A stretch of DNA of 64,000 bases from Blastocatellia bacterium. GTDB taxonomy: Bacteria; Acidobacteriota; Blastocatellia; Chloracidobacteriales; JADJPF01. The stretch's first letter is position 1; each line of letters begins with the position of its first letter. The notes beneath the pieces are model-generated. The model worked only from the letters and a program-made list of their open reading frames with translations. It did not search any database and was not told where the DNA came from. A program made the translations under genes and the position numbers. The stretch covers positions 66,855 through 130,854 of the forward strand of contig JADJPF010000013.1 of NCBI GenBank assembly GCA_016713405.1, given 5' to 3'. Of this stretch, positions 1-8,220 are shown one piece after another.

Positions 1-243
1 TTAACTCCTGATTTGTTCCCAGTTTTAGAACAAACAGGTAAAGGAACTGGTGGGGAAATACAACTTACAGACGCTATGAGAAAGTTACTTGAAAAACGTC
101 CATTTTATGCTTGTAAATTTAATGGTAAAAGACACGACGGAGGCGATAAATTAGGCTTTTTAATAGCCACAATAGAATTTGCTCTAAAACGCAAAGAATT
201 TGCTAATGATCTAAAAGAATATCTAAGAACTTTAAGTCTTTAA
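1..243 (+). CDS. galU: UTP--glucose-1-phosphate uridylyltransferase, C-terminal part (cut by window edge)
   Basis: This is the 3' end of a gene that enters from the left edge; the frame is open from base 1. The 80 visible residues match the C-terminus of GalU, which makes UDP-glucose from UTP and glucose-1-phosphate. Recognisable pieces are FPVLEQTGKGTGGEIQLTDA, followed by the KRHDGGDKLGFL segment that closes the nucleotidyltransferase domain. GalU supplies UDP-glucose for envelope polysaccharide, which fits the epimerases and heptose genes at 11.6-16.4 kb. A hairpin follows the stop at once. The assignment rests on the C-terminal fifth of the protein, but the motif combination is characteristic. 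Confidence 0.88.
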   Translation, partial: LTPDLFPVLEQTGKGTGGEIQLTDAMRKLLEKRPFYACKFNGKRHDGGDKLGFLIATIEFALKRKEFANDLKEYLRTLSL

Positions 244-254
244 CCTAGCAAAAA

Positions 255-292
255 AGCAGGCTCAAAATTTAGGCTTTGTAGCCTGCTAATAA
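255..292. terminator. Bidirectional hairpin terminator between galU and the HARE-HTH gene
   Basis: An 8-bp perfect stem, AGCAGGCT (255-262) and AGCCTGCT (280-287), with a 17-nt loop, lies between two convergent genes. It is preceded by an A-run at 250-254, which would be the T-run for minus-strand transcription. The convergent arrangement supports a shared terminator. Confidence 0.6.
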
Positions 293-943
293 CTATAGTT
301 TTTGTCTTGTTAAACTTCCTGACCCTCGTCGGCTATTTCGTAGAGCATTGGCTGCTGATTTGTCCTCAGTTTCATCTAGTGACATTGCTACTTCAGGGAA
401 TTTTTCCATTATGTTTATTGCTGCATCAAAAATCGCAGGTTGATTAATTCTGTAATATCTTAAAAGTAAAGCAATATCGCTTGCTGAGGCTGATTCAGCA
501 CGTCCAGAATGAACTCCTAACAAAAGCAAATGATTAGTAACATTAGCTCCTGCTGCTCGCATTCCTGCTAAAAGCTCATGAATGAAATTAGCTCTTAGAT
601 CTTCTGCTAAAGCCATGATAGAGTTATAAAACTTTTCGCATAAATTATTAATGCTTATTTTCATTAATATAACTTTAAGACGAGAAGGCTGTTCTACTAC
701 TTTAGCCGTCTCATCATTCCACTCTCTTAGAGCATATTTTCTTGGCCCAACTTGGATAAATAAAGATTTTTTACCATTGCGTTGTATATCGGTATAAAGT
801 CGTCCTGCTAGAGAGGCATCAGGTGTGAGCCCTCCAACAATTAAAAGTCCGTTAGTTGTTGCGGCTGCAATGATTTCTTTGGCTGTCATTGGGCGGCGTT
901 CTTTTCTTAAAATTTCAAGGGCTGCTTCTCTATAACTCATCAC
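293..943 (-). CDS. HARE-HTH (HB1/ASXL-type winged helix) domain protein
   Basis: A 216-residue protein. Residues 1-75 resemble the HARE-HTH domain, a winged helix found in restriction-linked proteins, RNA polymerase delta and eukaryotic ASXL. The visible pattern is YREAALEILRKERRPMTAKEI, then a glycine-rich turn and a strand ending RKYALREW. The remaining part is mostly helical, with no motif I recognise, and ends in a basic tail. The start is GTG at 943 or the adjacent ATG at 940; a GAGGAG sits about 9 nt upstream of the GTG. It is probably a DNA-binding or chromatin-associated regulator, but the target is unknown. It is convergent with galU and transcribed alone. Confidence 0.6.
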   Translation of the reverse strand: MMSYREAALEILRKERRPMTAKEIIAAATTNGLLIVGGLTPDASLAGRLYTDIQRNGKKSLFIQVGPRKYALREWNDETAKVVEQPSRLKVILMKISINNLCEKFYNSIMALAEDLRANFIHELLAGMRAAGANVTNHLLLLGVHSGRAESASASDIALLLRYYRINQPAIFDAAINIMEKFPEVAMSLDETEDKSAANALRNSRRGSGSLTRQKL

Positions 944-1247
944 GGCTTTTTTCTCCTCTTTTACTACGAATTGGCTAGAGGGTATATTAAGCCTATAGCT
1001 ATGTCAAGTAGCTTCTGAACTATTGGTTGTATCTTATTGATTATAAAGGATTTTATTGTAGTAAATATTTAATTCTTACGAAAAAGTACTAGGCGATCAA
1101 TTAAACCACTACTAAATGTGGTCTGTTTTTTTATTACTCATTCTATAGGGGATTACAGTTTTTTATTGAGTAAGTAAGCTACTTGATAAGTGGACATACT
1201 ACTAAATGTTGTCTTGTGCTTACTTACTCATTCTATTGTGGGTCAAT
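944..1247. other. Non-coding gap with direct and inverted repeats
   Basis: There is no credible gene here. The stretch holds two imperfect direct repeats sharing ACTACTAAATGT-GTCT and TTACTCATTCTAT (about 1107-1151 and 1195-1242). It also holds a 12-bp perfect inverted repeat GAGTAAGTAAGC (1168-1179) / GCTTACTTACTC (1218-1229), and a small hairpin ACCAC-N8-GTGGT near 1106-1123. It could be a decayed mobile element end or a structured transcript; nothing decides between these. Confidence 0.5.
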
Positions 1248-2471
1248 TTAGATTAAATGTATTAGCATTCCAGATCTTAATTTTGGCTCAAACCAAGTTG
1301 ACTTAGGAGGCATAATTTCATTAGCATCAGCAATATTCATTAAGTCATCTAAAGTAGTTGGATAAAGAGAAAATGCTACTTGAACTTTACCTGAATCAAC
1401 TAGTTTTTCTAGTTCTTCAGTTCCTCTAATACCACCTACAAAGTCAATTCGTTTATCTGTACGTGGATCTTGAATATTTAGTATTGGAGCTAAAAGATTG
1501 TTTTGTAAGATACTTACATCTAAAGAATCAATTACATTTTGGCTACTTGTTTTTTCTTTTGGACTTAACCCATACCATTTTTTATTTAGGTACATGCTAA
1601 ATTCACCTTTATTAACGGGGCTAGCAGGGGCGTTTTCTGTAACTACAAAATCTTTTTCTATAGCAGCTACAAAATCAGTTTCGCTATGATTATTTAAGTC
1701 TTTTACTACGCGATTATAAGGCAGTATACGTAACTGATCTGACGGAAACATTACAGCAAGAAAATAGTTGTATTCTTCTGTCCCAGTGTGGTTAGGATTT
1801 TCTGCTTTTAATGACGCTCTAGCGCGGCTAGCACTAGCAGCGCGATGATGTCCATCTGCAATATACGACAGTGGGACAGCTTCAAAAGCTTTAGCTAATT
1901 TTTCTGTATCACTAACTTTCCAAATTGTATGACTTATTGAATCTGAAGCCACAAAATCAAAGTATGGCTTAGTAGCTATTACTTCTTCAACTATTTGATT
2001 TATTTCTATTTGTCCACGATAGGTAAGAAAAACCGGCCCTGTTTGCGCTCTTAAGGTTATTATATGGCGAGTGCGATCATCTTCTTTATCTTTACGGGTT
2101 TTTTCATGCTTTTTAATTATATCGTTGTCATATTCGTCAACTGGGCAGCAGCCAACTACGCCTATTTGAGTATGTTCGCCCATTTTTAAGCGGTAAACAT
2201 AAAGCATTGGGCTTTCTTCTAGTGTTAAAGGAACTTCTTGTTGTAAACGCTGAAAATTTTCTAACCCTTTTTGATAAACTTCATCACTATAAAGATCTGT
2301 GTCAACAGGTAAGTCTATTTCTGGACGAGAAACATGCAATAAACTCCAAGGATTTCCAGCAGCTAAAAGACGTGCTTCTTCACTATTGACTACATCATAA
2401 GGAACGGCTGCAACTTCTATCACCCGTTCTGTAGTAGGTTGTAAAGCTTGAAATGGACGCACCATTACCAT
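1248..2471 (-). CDS. DUF1015 family protein (COG4198)
   Basis: A 407-residue cytosolic protein of the DUF1015 family. Recognisable features are the N-terminal RPFQALQPT and VAAVPYDVVNSEEA segment, the conserved IADGHHRAASA motif in the middle (about residue 205-216), and the C-terminal block that includes DFVGGIRG. Length matches the family (about 400-430). The family is widespread and usually annotated only as conserved hypothetical. The His-rich GHHR motif suggests a catalytic or phosphate/metal-binding site, but I do not assign a reaction. The start ATG has an AGGAG about 7 nt upstream. Downstream on the same strand are a PH-domain gene and an amidase, with no obvious functional link. Confidence 0.82.
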   Translation of the reverse strand: MVMVRPFQALQPTTERVIEVAAVPYDVVNSEEARLLAAGNPWSLLHVSRPEIDLPVDTDLYSDEVYQKGLENFQRLQQEVPLTLEESPMLYVYRLKMGEHTQIGVVGCCPVDEYDNDIIKKHEKTRKDKEDDRTRHIITLRAQTGPVFLTYRGQIEINQIVEEVIATKPYFDFVASDSISHTIWKVSDTEKLAKAFEAVPLSYIADGHHRAASASRARASLKAENPNHTGTEEYNYFLAVMFPSDQLRILPYNRVVKDLNNHSETDFVAAIEKDFVVTENAPASPVNKGEFSMYLNKKWYGLSPKEKTSSQNVIDSLDVSILQNNLLAPILNIQDPRTDKRIDFVGGIRGTEELEKLVDSGKVQVAFSLYPTTLDDLMNIADANEIMPPKSTWFEPKLRSGMLIHLI

Positions 2472-2548
2472 AGATTTTTCTCCTAATTTATTTGTATTTT
2501 TTATTTTTTGGGGATTTCGAGCATTTTATGAGAAGCTTTAGCAAAAAG

Positions 2549-3139
2549 CTATTCTTTACGGCGTTCTTTTAGTAACTCAACAATATCGCCTAAATGACGC
2601 TCAATAGATTGTAGTGTAGCAAGCTGATTATTTGAAATATCAGTATTGGTTGTTTCTGGTAATTGAATGGCATTTCGAGATTTTAATTTTAAGGTATCAC
2701 GAGCTTCAAGGATTTTATTACGAAATTCATGAGCATTAATAATACCTGTAAGATCCATATTAGCTTGACCAGCACTATTACCAGCAGTTTCAAATTTAAG
2801 AATACTTAAATGGAAATGTCTAAGAAGTGGCCCTTCAATAAAGGTTACATCTTGAATATTTTCTAATGGAATAGTTTTTTCTACTTGAAATAAAATGCCT
2901 TTTCGATAACGAAGGGTTTTATTACCTAATTGGCATTCTAATCTATCAAAATAATGACGCGCCCACCATTGACCAAGACCTAAAAACCAAATTAAAGCAA
3001 ATGGTAGCCCAACAATAGTACTTGCAATAGCAAACCCAATGGTTATAACTAAATAGGGACGAATTAAAGGGTTAAACTTAGCTTGAACAGGTTGAGATTC
3101 TAATTTATTGCTTTCGGGTAAAATTTCTAGGTTATTCAT
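2549..3139 (-). CDS. Membrane protein with bacterial PH (bPH2, YdbT-like) domain
   Basis: A 196-residue protein. A hydrophobic segment at about residues 28-53 forms one or two membrane passes. It is followed by a bPH2-type domain: the LECQLGNKTLRYRKGILFQVEKTIPLENIQDV pattern, here shown in parts as LRYRKG and IPLENIQDV, and then LSILKFETAG. The C-terminus is polar and probably a short coiled coil ending in LLKERRKE. The family (YdbS/YdbT, DUF304) is membrane-anchored and of unknown function. The next gene, an amidase, lies 30 nt away, so co-transcription is possible. Confidence 0.7.
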   Translation of the reverse strand: MNNLEILPESNKLESQPVQAKFNPLIRPYLVITIGFAIASTIVGLPFALIWFLGLGQWWARHYFDRLECQLGNKTLRYRKGILFQVEKTIPLENIQDVTFIEGPLLRHFHLSILKFETAGNSAGQANMDLTGIINAHEFRNKILEARDTLKLKSRNAIQLPETTNTDISNNQLATLQSIERHLGDIVELLKERRKE

Positions 3140-3169
3140 AATTAATAATCAAATTTGGTAAAAGAGTTT

Positions 3170-4615
3170 TTAGAGTTTAGGAGGCTTAAAGCCACCTGTA
3201 AGATTTTCCATTAGTCCAGCTATTTCCAATAATCGCCAATCTTGCCAACGTCTAGCATGGATTTGCACACCAATTGGTAGCCCTAAAGGTGAAACCCCAA
3301 TAGGAATTACTGCTATTGGATTAGCTAAAACTGTTGTTGGGCAATTAAATGGGGCAAAAAAATCTGTGTAAGGTATTTGCCTAGAATCTACAGGTATTTG
3401 GCTACCTGTTTTACAGTGCTTAAACGCGCTACTTGTTCCAACAGGCGTTAACCACACATCATAAGTCGTAAAAAATTCGTCTGCCGTTTGAATAAATTTA
3501 TCTCTAGCTTGTAAAGCATACATTAATTTACGGTTAGAGCTATTTATTCCTTTAATTAAACTTTTAAGAAATCTAGTATTAGGGAATTTATAACGAAGCC
3601 ATAATTTAGGTAAAAACTTTAGTGCTGTTATAGGAAGTGATGCAAGAATATCTGATGCTCCGCAAATTATTCCCCAAACTTCTTGAATTTGTTCTAAATC
3701 AAAGTCTTTTGGTTGTGCTTCTTCTACTTTACAACCTTCTTTTGTTAGTAGATCAAGAAACTGCTGAAATAATTTTTTAGTTTCTTGACAAACTGTACCT
3801 AATTTTAGATTGTAAGCCACTTTTAGCCCTTTTAGTGTTGTTATAGAAGGCTGATTTTTTAGCTCTACAGGAGGGACTAACCAGTTATTAGTATCTTTGT
3901 CCCAAACTATACTTATAGCAAGCTTTAAGTCTTCTATATTTCGGGTCATGGGGCCACAAGTCACCATACTGCGACCAACTTTAGGTTGGTCAGGGAAAAG
4001 CAAATGTCCAAAGTCTGATAAAGCATGCTCGGTTGGTCTAATAGTTGTAATTCCACAGCAATGAGCAGGAACACGAAGAGAGCCGCCAATGTCGCTTCCT
4101 AAACATATTGGAGTAAACCCAGATGCTAATGCTGCGGCTGAACCTCCAGAACTGCCGCCAACAATATGATCTAAGTGATAAGGGTTTGAAGTTCGACCAA
4201 ATAAAGCACTGTTTGATTGCCAATCAAAAGCAAAATCAGGAGCATTTGTCTTACCCATAAGAATAGCTCCAGCTTGTTTTAACTTAGCAACTAGGGTGGC
4301 ATCCTCCTTTGGCACATAGTTTTTATATAAAGGATTACTAAAACAAGTTTTTAGGTTAGCTGTAATAAAAGTGTCTTTAGCTGTAAAAGGGACTCCATGA
4401 AGTGGGCCCCAAACTTTACCTTTAGCTAAAGCTTCATCAGCTTCTTTAGCTTTTTTTCTTGCGTCTTCTTCATTTAATGTAATTACTGCATTTATCTTAG
4501 GGTTATGTTCTGCAATACGCTTAAAATGAATGTCTAAAGCTTCGCTTGAAGAAGTTTCACGCGCCAAAATAGCTTTTGCTATTTGAGTTGCAGATTTGTA
4601 ATATAATTTATCCAT
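3170..4615 (-). CDS. Amidase signature (AS) family hydrolase
   Basis: A 481-residue amidase-signature enzyme that hydrolyses a C-N amide bond of an unidentified substrate. The Ser-cisSer-Lys triad is visible: Lys in FTAKDTF near residue 80, cis-Ser in the GGSSGGSAAALASG loop near 155, and the nucleophile Ser in GSDIGGSLRVPAH near 180. The C-terminal half carries the usual FNCPTTVLANPIAVIPIG segment. Length is typical. There is no GatB or GatC nearby and the C-terminal half is eukaryote/FAAH-like, so GatA is unlikely. No signal peptide is visible, so it is cytosolic. Confidence 0.85.
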   Translation of the reverse strand: MDKLYYKSATQIAKAILARETSSSEALDIHFKRIAEHNPKINAVITLNEEDARKKAKEADEALAKGKVWGPLHGVPFTAKDTFITANLKTCFSNPLYKNYVPKEDATLVAKLKQAGAILMGKTNAPDFAFDWQSNSALFGRTSNPYHLDHIVGGSSGGSAAALASGFTPICLGSDIGGSLRVPAHCCGITTIRPTEHALSDFGHLLFPDQPKVGRSMVTCGPMTRNIEDLKLAISIVWDKDTNNWLVPPVELKNQPSITTLKGLKVAYNLKLGTVCQETKKLFQQFLDLLTKEGCKVEEAQPKDFDLEQIQEVWGIICGASDILASLPITALKFLPKLWLRYKFPNTRFLKSLIKGINSSNRKLMYALQARDKFIQTADEFFTTYDVWLTPVGTSSAFKHCKTGSQIPVDSRQIPYTDFFAPFNCPTTVLANPIAVIPIGVSPLGLPIGVQIHARRWQDWRLLEIAGLMENLTGGFKPPKL

Positions 4616-4635
4616 TAAGCATACTTTCTTAAGTT

Positions 4636-6108
4636 TTAATTAACCCCATCCAAATCTGTCCAATCAGCAACATAACGACTAGATTTTTCAACTTTAGCAG
4701 CAGAATAAATATTATGTTCACTACGAGAAATTTTCTTTTGAGCATATAAGCCTTCTAAGAAAAATTCTGCCGCAGAAACAATTAAACTAGCATGATTTGT
4801 TTCTATAGATTTAGTAGTTCTAATTATTTGAAATAGCCCATTAATTGATTTAATAGCCAGTAGGTATTCATCATCTGTACTAGTATCAGAAGCTTTAATT
4901 GTTCCACCTAAGTTAAACCAATCAACTATTGAAGTAAAATTTGCTTTACTAAAATAGCGCATAAAGGTTTTACCCACAGCACGTTTAATTAAATCTTGAG
5001 CAATTTTACTAGCTCCAAGTTGTTCGCCTTCGTACTCTAATTCTAATTTTCCAGTAATTGTTGGTAAAGATGCGTAAACATCGCTAATACGTGGGACTAT
5101 TAAATCACCTTTATTAATTAATTTTCTACGTTCAGCATTACTAACAACGCTTTCTAAAGTGCTAATAGGCAAGCGTTGACTAACACCAGAACGTTTATCA
5201 ATTCGAGTGTCTTCACGGGCAACAAAAGCAATTTGTTCAACTATTTCTAAAATATAATGAGGAATTTTTATTTCATTATTACTGAATCGATTAGTCCAAG
5301 CTTCTTGAGTAGTAATAGCAATACCTTCGTCTACATTACTTGGATAATGAGTATGAATTTCTGCTCCAATACGGTCTTTTAATGGGGTAATGATTTTGCC
5401 ACGAGCGGTATAATCTTCTGGATTAGCAGAAAAAACTAAGGCTATGTCTAAGGGCAGGCGAATAGGATAACCTTTAATTTGGATATCGCCTTCCTGCATT
5501 ATATTAAATAACCCTACTTGAATTTTGCCTGCTAGGTCAGGAAGTTCATTTATAGCAAAAATTCCACGATTAGCACGAGGTAATAGCCCATAATGAATTG
5601 TCAGTTCATCAGAAAGTAAATAACCACTACGAGCCGCTTTTATTGGGTCAACATCCCCAATAATGTCGGCAATGGTGACATCAGGGGTTGCAAGTTTTTC
5701 AACATAGCGTCGATCGGGCGTTATAAAACTAATAGGTAAATTGTCACCTAGTTCATTTACTAAATTGCGACAAACACGACATATAGGAGCATAAGGATTA
5801 TCATTAATTTCACAACCTGAAACAACAGGCAAATATTCATCTAAAAGACTTGTTAAACTACGTAAAATACGGCTTTTAGCCTGACCTCTTAAACCAAGTA
5901 AAATAAAATTATGGCGAGATAAAATAGCATTTGTTATTTGTGGTGTTACGCTATCTTCATAACCAACAACACCAGAAAAAATCCTTTCTCCCCTGGAAAG
6001 TTTATTAATTAAATTTTCTCTTAATTCAGTTTTAATTGTTCTATATAAATGTTTTTCTTTGCTATATTCGCTGTTTTTTAAGTCTTTAAGCGTGCTAGGT
6101 TGTGACAT
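4636..6108 (-). CDS. ChlI/MoxR-like AAA ATPase with a cysteine-containing insert
   Basis: A 490-residue AAA+ protein resembling magnesium-chelatase subunit I. The Walker A is GLRGQAKSR (about residue 71-79). The Walker B region reads GIFAINELPDL, with Asn-Glu rather than Asp-Glu. A sensor-1 Asn lies in LVFSANPEDYTARG and an arginine finger candidate in PLKDRIGAE. Between Walker A and the ChlI hairpin is an insert with three close cysteines (CEINDNPYAPICRVC), possibly metal-binding. No bacteriochlorophyll genes are present. In acidobacteria-like genomes such ATPases usually work with a VWA partner as a remodelling machine, but no VWA gene adjoins this one. Confidence 0.78.
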   Translation of the reverse strand: MSQPSTLKDLKNSEYSKEKHLYRTIKTELRENLINKLSRGERIFSGVVGYEDSVTPQITNAILSRHNFILLGLRGQAKSRILRSLTSLLDEYLPVVSGCEINDNPYAPICRVCRNLVNELGDNLPISFITPDRRYVEKLATPDVTIADIIGDVDPIKAARSGYLLSDELTIHYGLLPRANRGIFAINELPDLAGKIQVGLFNIMQEGDIQIKGYPIRLPLDIALVFSANPEDYTARGKIITPLKDRIGAEIHTHYPSNVDEGIAITTQEAWTNRFSNNEIKIPHYILEIVEQIAFVAREDTRIDKRSGVSQRLPISTLESVVSNAERRKLINKGDLIVPRISDVYASLPTITGKLELEYEGEQLGASKIAQDLIKRAVGKTFMRYFSKANFTSIVDWFNLGGTIKASDTSTDDEYLLAIKSINGLFQIIRTTKSIETNHASLIVSAAEFFLEGLYAQKKISRSEHNIYSAAKVEKSSRYVADWTDLDGVN

Positions 6109-6142
6109 AAATTCACCTTAAGATAAATAAAATTTGTGGGAT

Positions 6143-6175
6143 AAATAAAAAAGGCGACCCTGAATGGATCGCCTG
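6143..6175 (-). terminator. Rho-independent terminator of the tilS-ftsH unit
   Basis: Read on the minus strand, GGCGATCC-ATTCA-GGGTCGCC forms a near-perfect stem followed by a T-run (T6 at 6147-6152 complement). It lies 28 nt beyond the ftsH stop, at about 6151-6174, and so ends the tilS-ftsH transcript before the ChlI-like gene. Confidence 0.75.
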
Positions 6176-6202
6176 ATATTCTAACATAATAGATTTTTTT
6201 CC

Positions 6203-8119
6203 TTAAGCAGTAGCAGGATTATCACCCGCAACAGGAGAAATAATTGGCCGTAGAACAGATGGTTTTTGTTGTTCTGGCTTATCATCTTTATCCTTGCTAA
6301 GAGAAACAGAGCTATCATCTAAAGGTAGCCCTGCAATCACTCTACGAATTTGAATTGCATCTAAGGATTCATGCTCTAGTAAAGCTTCTGCAAGTCTTAC
6401 TAAAGCATCTTTATTTTCAACAATAATTTGTTTAGCGCGGTTATATTGCTCTAGGATGATGCGTTTAACTTCTTGGTCAATTCTTATAGCAGTTTCTTCG
6501 CTATAATCTTGATGTCTGGAAATATCGCGGCCTAAAAAGATTTGCTCTTCTTTTTTACCAAAAGTTAGTGGCCCAAGTTCTGACATACCAAATTCACAAA
6601 CCATCTTGCGGGCTAGTTCTGTTGCTCTTTCAATATCATTAGACGCGCCTGTTGTACTGTGATTTAAGAACACTTCCTCAGCAATACGCCCACCCATTAG
6701 AATTGCTACTTGACCTTCAATATATTCTCTAGTATGAGTGTAGCGGTCAGCTTCGGGTAGTTGTTGAGTTAAACCTAAAGCCATACCACGAGGAATAATT
6801 GTTACTTTATGAACTGGATCTGCATTAGGTACTTTTACACCTACTAATGCATGTCCTGCTTCATGATAAGCAGTGTTACGTTTTTCTTCGTTGCTGATAA
6901 CGATTGAACGGCGTTCGCTTCCCATTAAAACTTTATCTTTAGCAGTTTCAAAGTCAGACATTGCAACTACTTTACGATTATAACGAGCAGCATTAAGAGC
7001 AGCTTCATTTACTAAATTAGCTAGATCAGCACCAGTAAAACCAGGTGTTCCTCGTGCAATAACAGAGACATCAACATCATCACCAAGAGGGATTTTTCTA
7101 GTATGAACAGAAAGAATTCCTTCACGTCCCTTTACATCTGGACGATTGACGACTACACGACGATCAAAGCGTCCTGGTCTAAGTAGAGCAGGATCAAGAA
7201 CATCAGGACGGTTAGTAGAAGCAACTAAAATAACACCATCATTTGACTCAAACCCATCCATTTCAACTAAAAGTTGGTTAAGAGTTTGTTCTCGTTCATC
7301 ATGACCACCACCAAGACCAGCACCACGATGGCGACCTACAGCATCAATTTCATCAATGAAAATAATACAAGGAGCGTTTCTTTTGCCTTGTTCAAAAAGA
7401 TCTCTGACTCTGGATGCTCCAACTCCTACAAACATTTCCACAAAATCAGAACCAGAAATAGAAAAGAATGGAACATTAGCTTCGCCAGCAATGGCACGGG
7501 CTAGAAGGGTTTTACCTGTTCCAGGAGGGCCCATCATTAAAACGCCTTTAGGAATGCGTCCGCCAAGTTTTTGGAATTTTTGAGGTTCTTTTAAGAATTC
7601 AATGATTTCTTGTAATTCTTCTTTTGCTTCTTCAACACCAGCAACATCCTTAAATGTTACTCGCTTGTTTTGATTAGAAAGCAATTTGGCTCGACTTTTA
7701 CCAAAAGACAATGCCTTGTTACCACCTGATTGCATTTGTCTCATCATAAAAATCCAGAAGAAAATAAGTAGTAATACAGGGGAATAAGCTAAAAACATTC
7801 CAAACCAAGCACTACTTGAAGAAGACTTAAATTTGATTACAACACTTTTATCTTTCATGCTGTTAACCAAGTCTCTTTGTACTTCTTGGTTAGGTAAGTC
7901 CATCTTAAATTTGGCTTGCTCGTTTTTGTACTCACCTATTACAGAACTTTCATCAAATGTTGCTTCTTTGATTTCACCTTTGGCGATTTTTTCATTTAAT
8001 TCAGTGTAAGAGAGAATATATTCTTTTGCTCCTGTCTTACCACTGAGTACACTATATAAAACAATAGCACCGCCAATAATAAATACCCATAAGAGAATTT
8101 GTCTTACCGTGGAGTTCAA
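6203..8119 (-). CDS. ftsH: ATP-dependent zinc metalloprotease FtsH
   Basis: A 638-residue membrane AAA protease that unfolds and degrades membrane and regulatory proteins. Two membrane segments (about 6-26 and 103-126) flank a periplasmic domain. The AAA domain has Walker A GPPGTGKT near 197, Walker B IIFIDEIDAVG and the SRH with RPGRFDR. The M41 zinc site is HEAGH near 420, with the third ligand Asp further on in GASNDIERAT. Length and order are canonical. The start codon is TTG at 8119, with GGAGG about 11 nt upstream; no ATG fits. It lies about 100 nt downstream of tilS, a tilS-ftsH pairing common in bacteria. Confidence 0.97.
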   Translation of the reverse strand: MNSTVRQILLWVFIIGGAIVLYSVLSGKTGAKEYILSYTELNEKIAKGEIKEATFDESSVIGEYKNEQAKFKMDLPNQEVQRDLVNSMKDKSVVIKFKSSSSSAWFGMFLAYSPVLLLIFFWIFMMRQMQSGGNKALSFGKSRAKLLSNQNKRVTFKDVAGVEEAKEELQEIIEFLKEPQKFQKLGGRIPKGVLMMGPPGTGKTLLARAIAGEANVPFFSISGSDFVEMFVGVGASRVRDLFEQGKRNAPCIIFIDEIDAVGRHRGAGLGGGHDEREQTLNQLLVEMDGFESNDGVILVASTNRPDVLDPALLRPGRFDRRVVVNRPDVKGREGILSVHTRKIPLGDDVDVSVIARGTPGFTGADLANLVNEAALNAARYNRKVVAMSDFETAKDKVLMGSERRSIVISNEEKRNTAYHEAGHALVGVKVPNADPVHKVTIIPRGMALGLTQQLPEADRYTHTREYIEGQVAILMGGRIAEEVFLNHSTTGASNDIERATELARKMVCEFGMSELGPLTFGKKEEQIFLGRDISRHQDYSEETAIRIDQEVKRIILEQYNRAKQIIVENKDALVRLAEALLEHESLDAIQIRRVIAGLPLDDSSVSLSKDKDDKPEQQKPSVLRPIISPVAGDNPATA

Positions 8120-8220
8120 TGCTTACCTACCTCCGAAAGTTACATTATTAATTAAAACTTAAATTTATAACTACTTTTAATCTTGTTACTTATTAGACCG
8201 AAAGTTACTAAGCTAGTTTA

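Noticed and set aside
7274..7583. Plus-strand frames opposite ftsH
   Set aside because: They are antisense to the highly conserved AAA domain of ftsH and have no protein features of their own.
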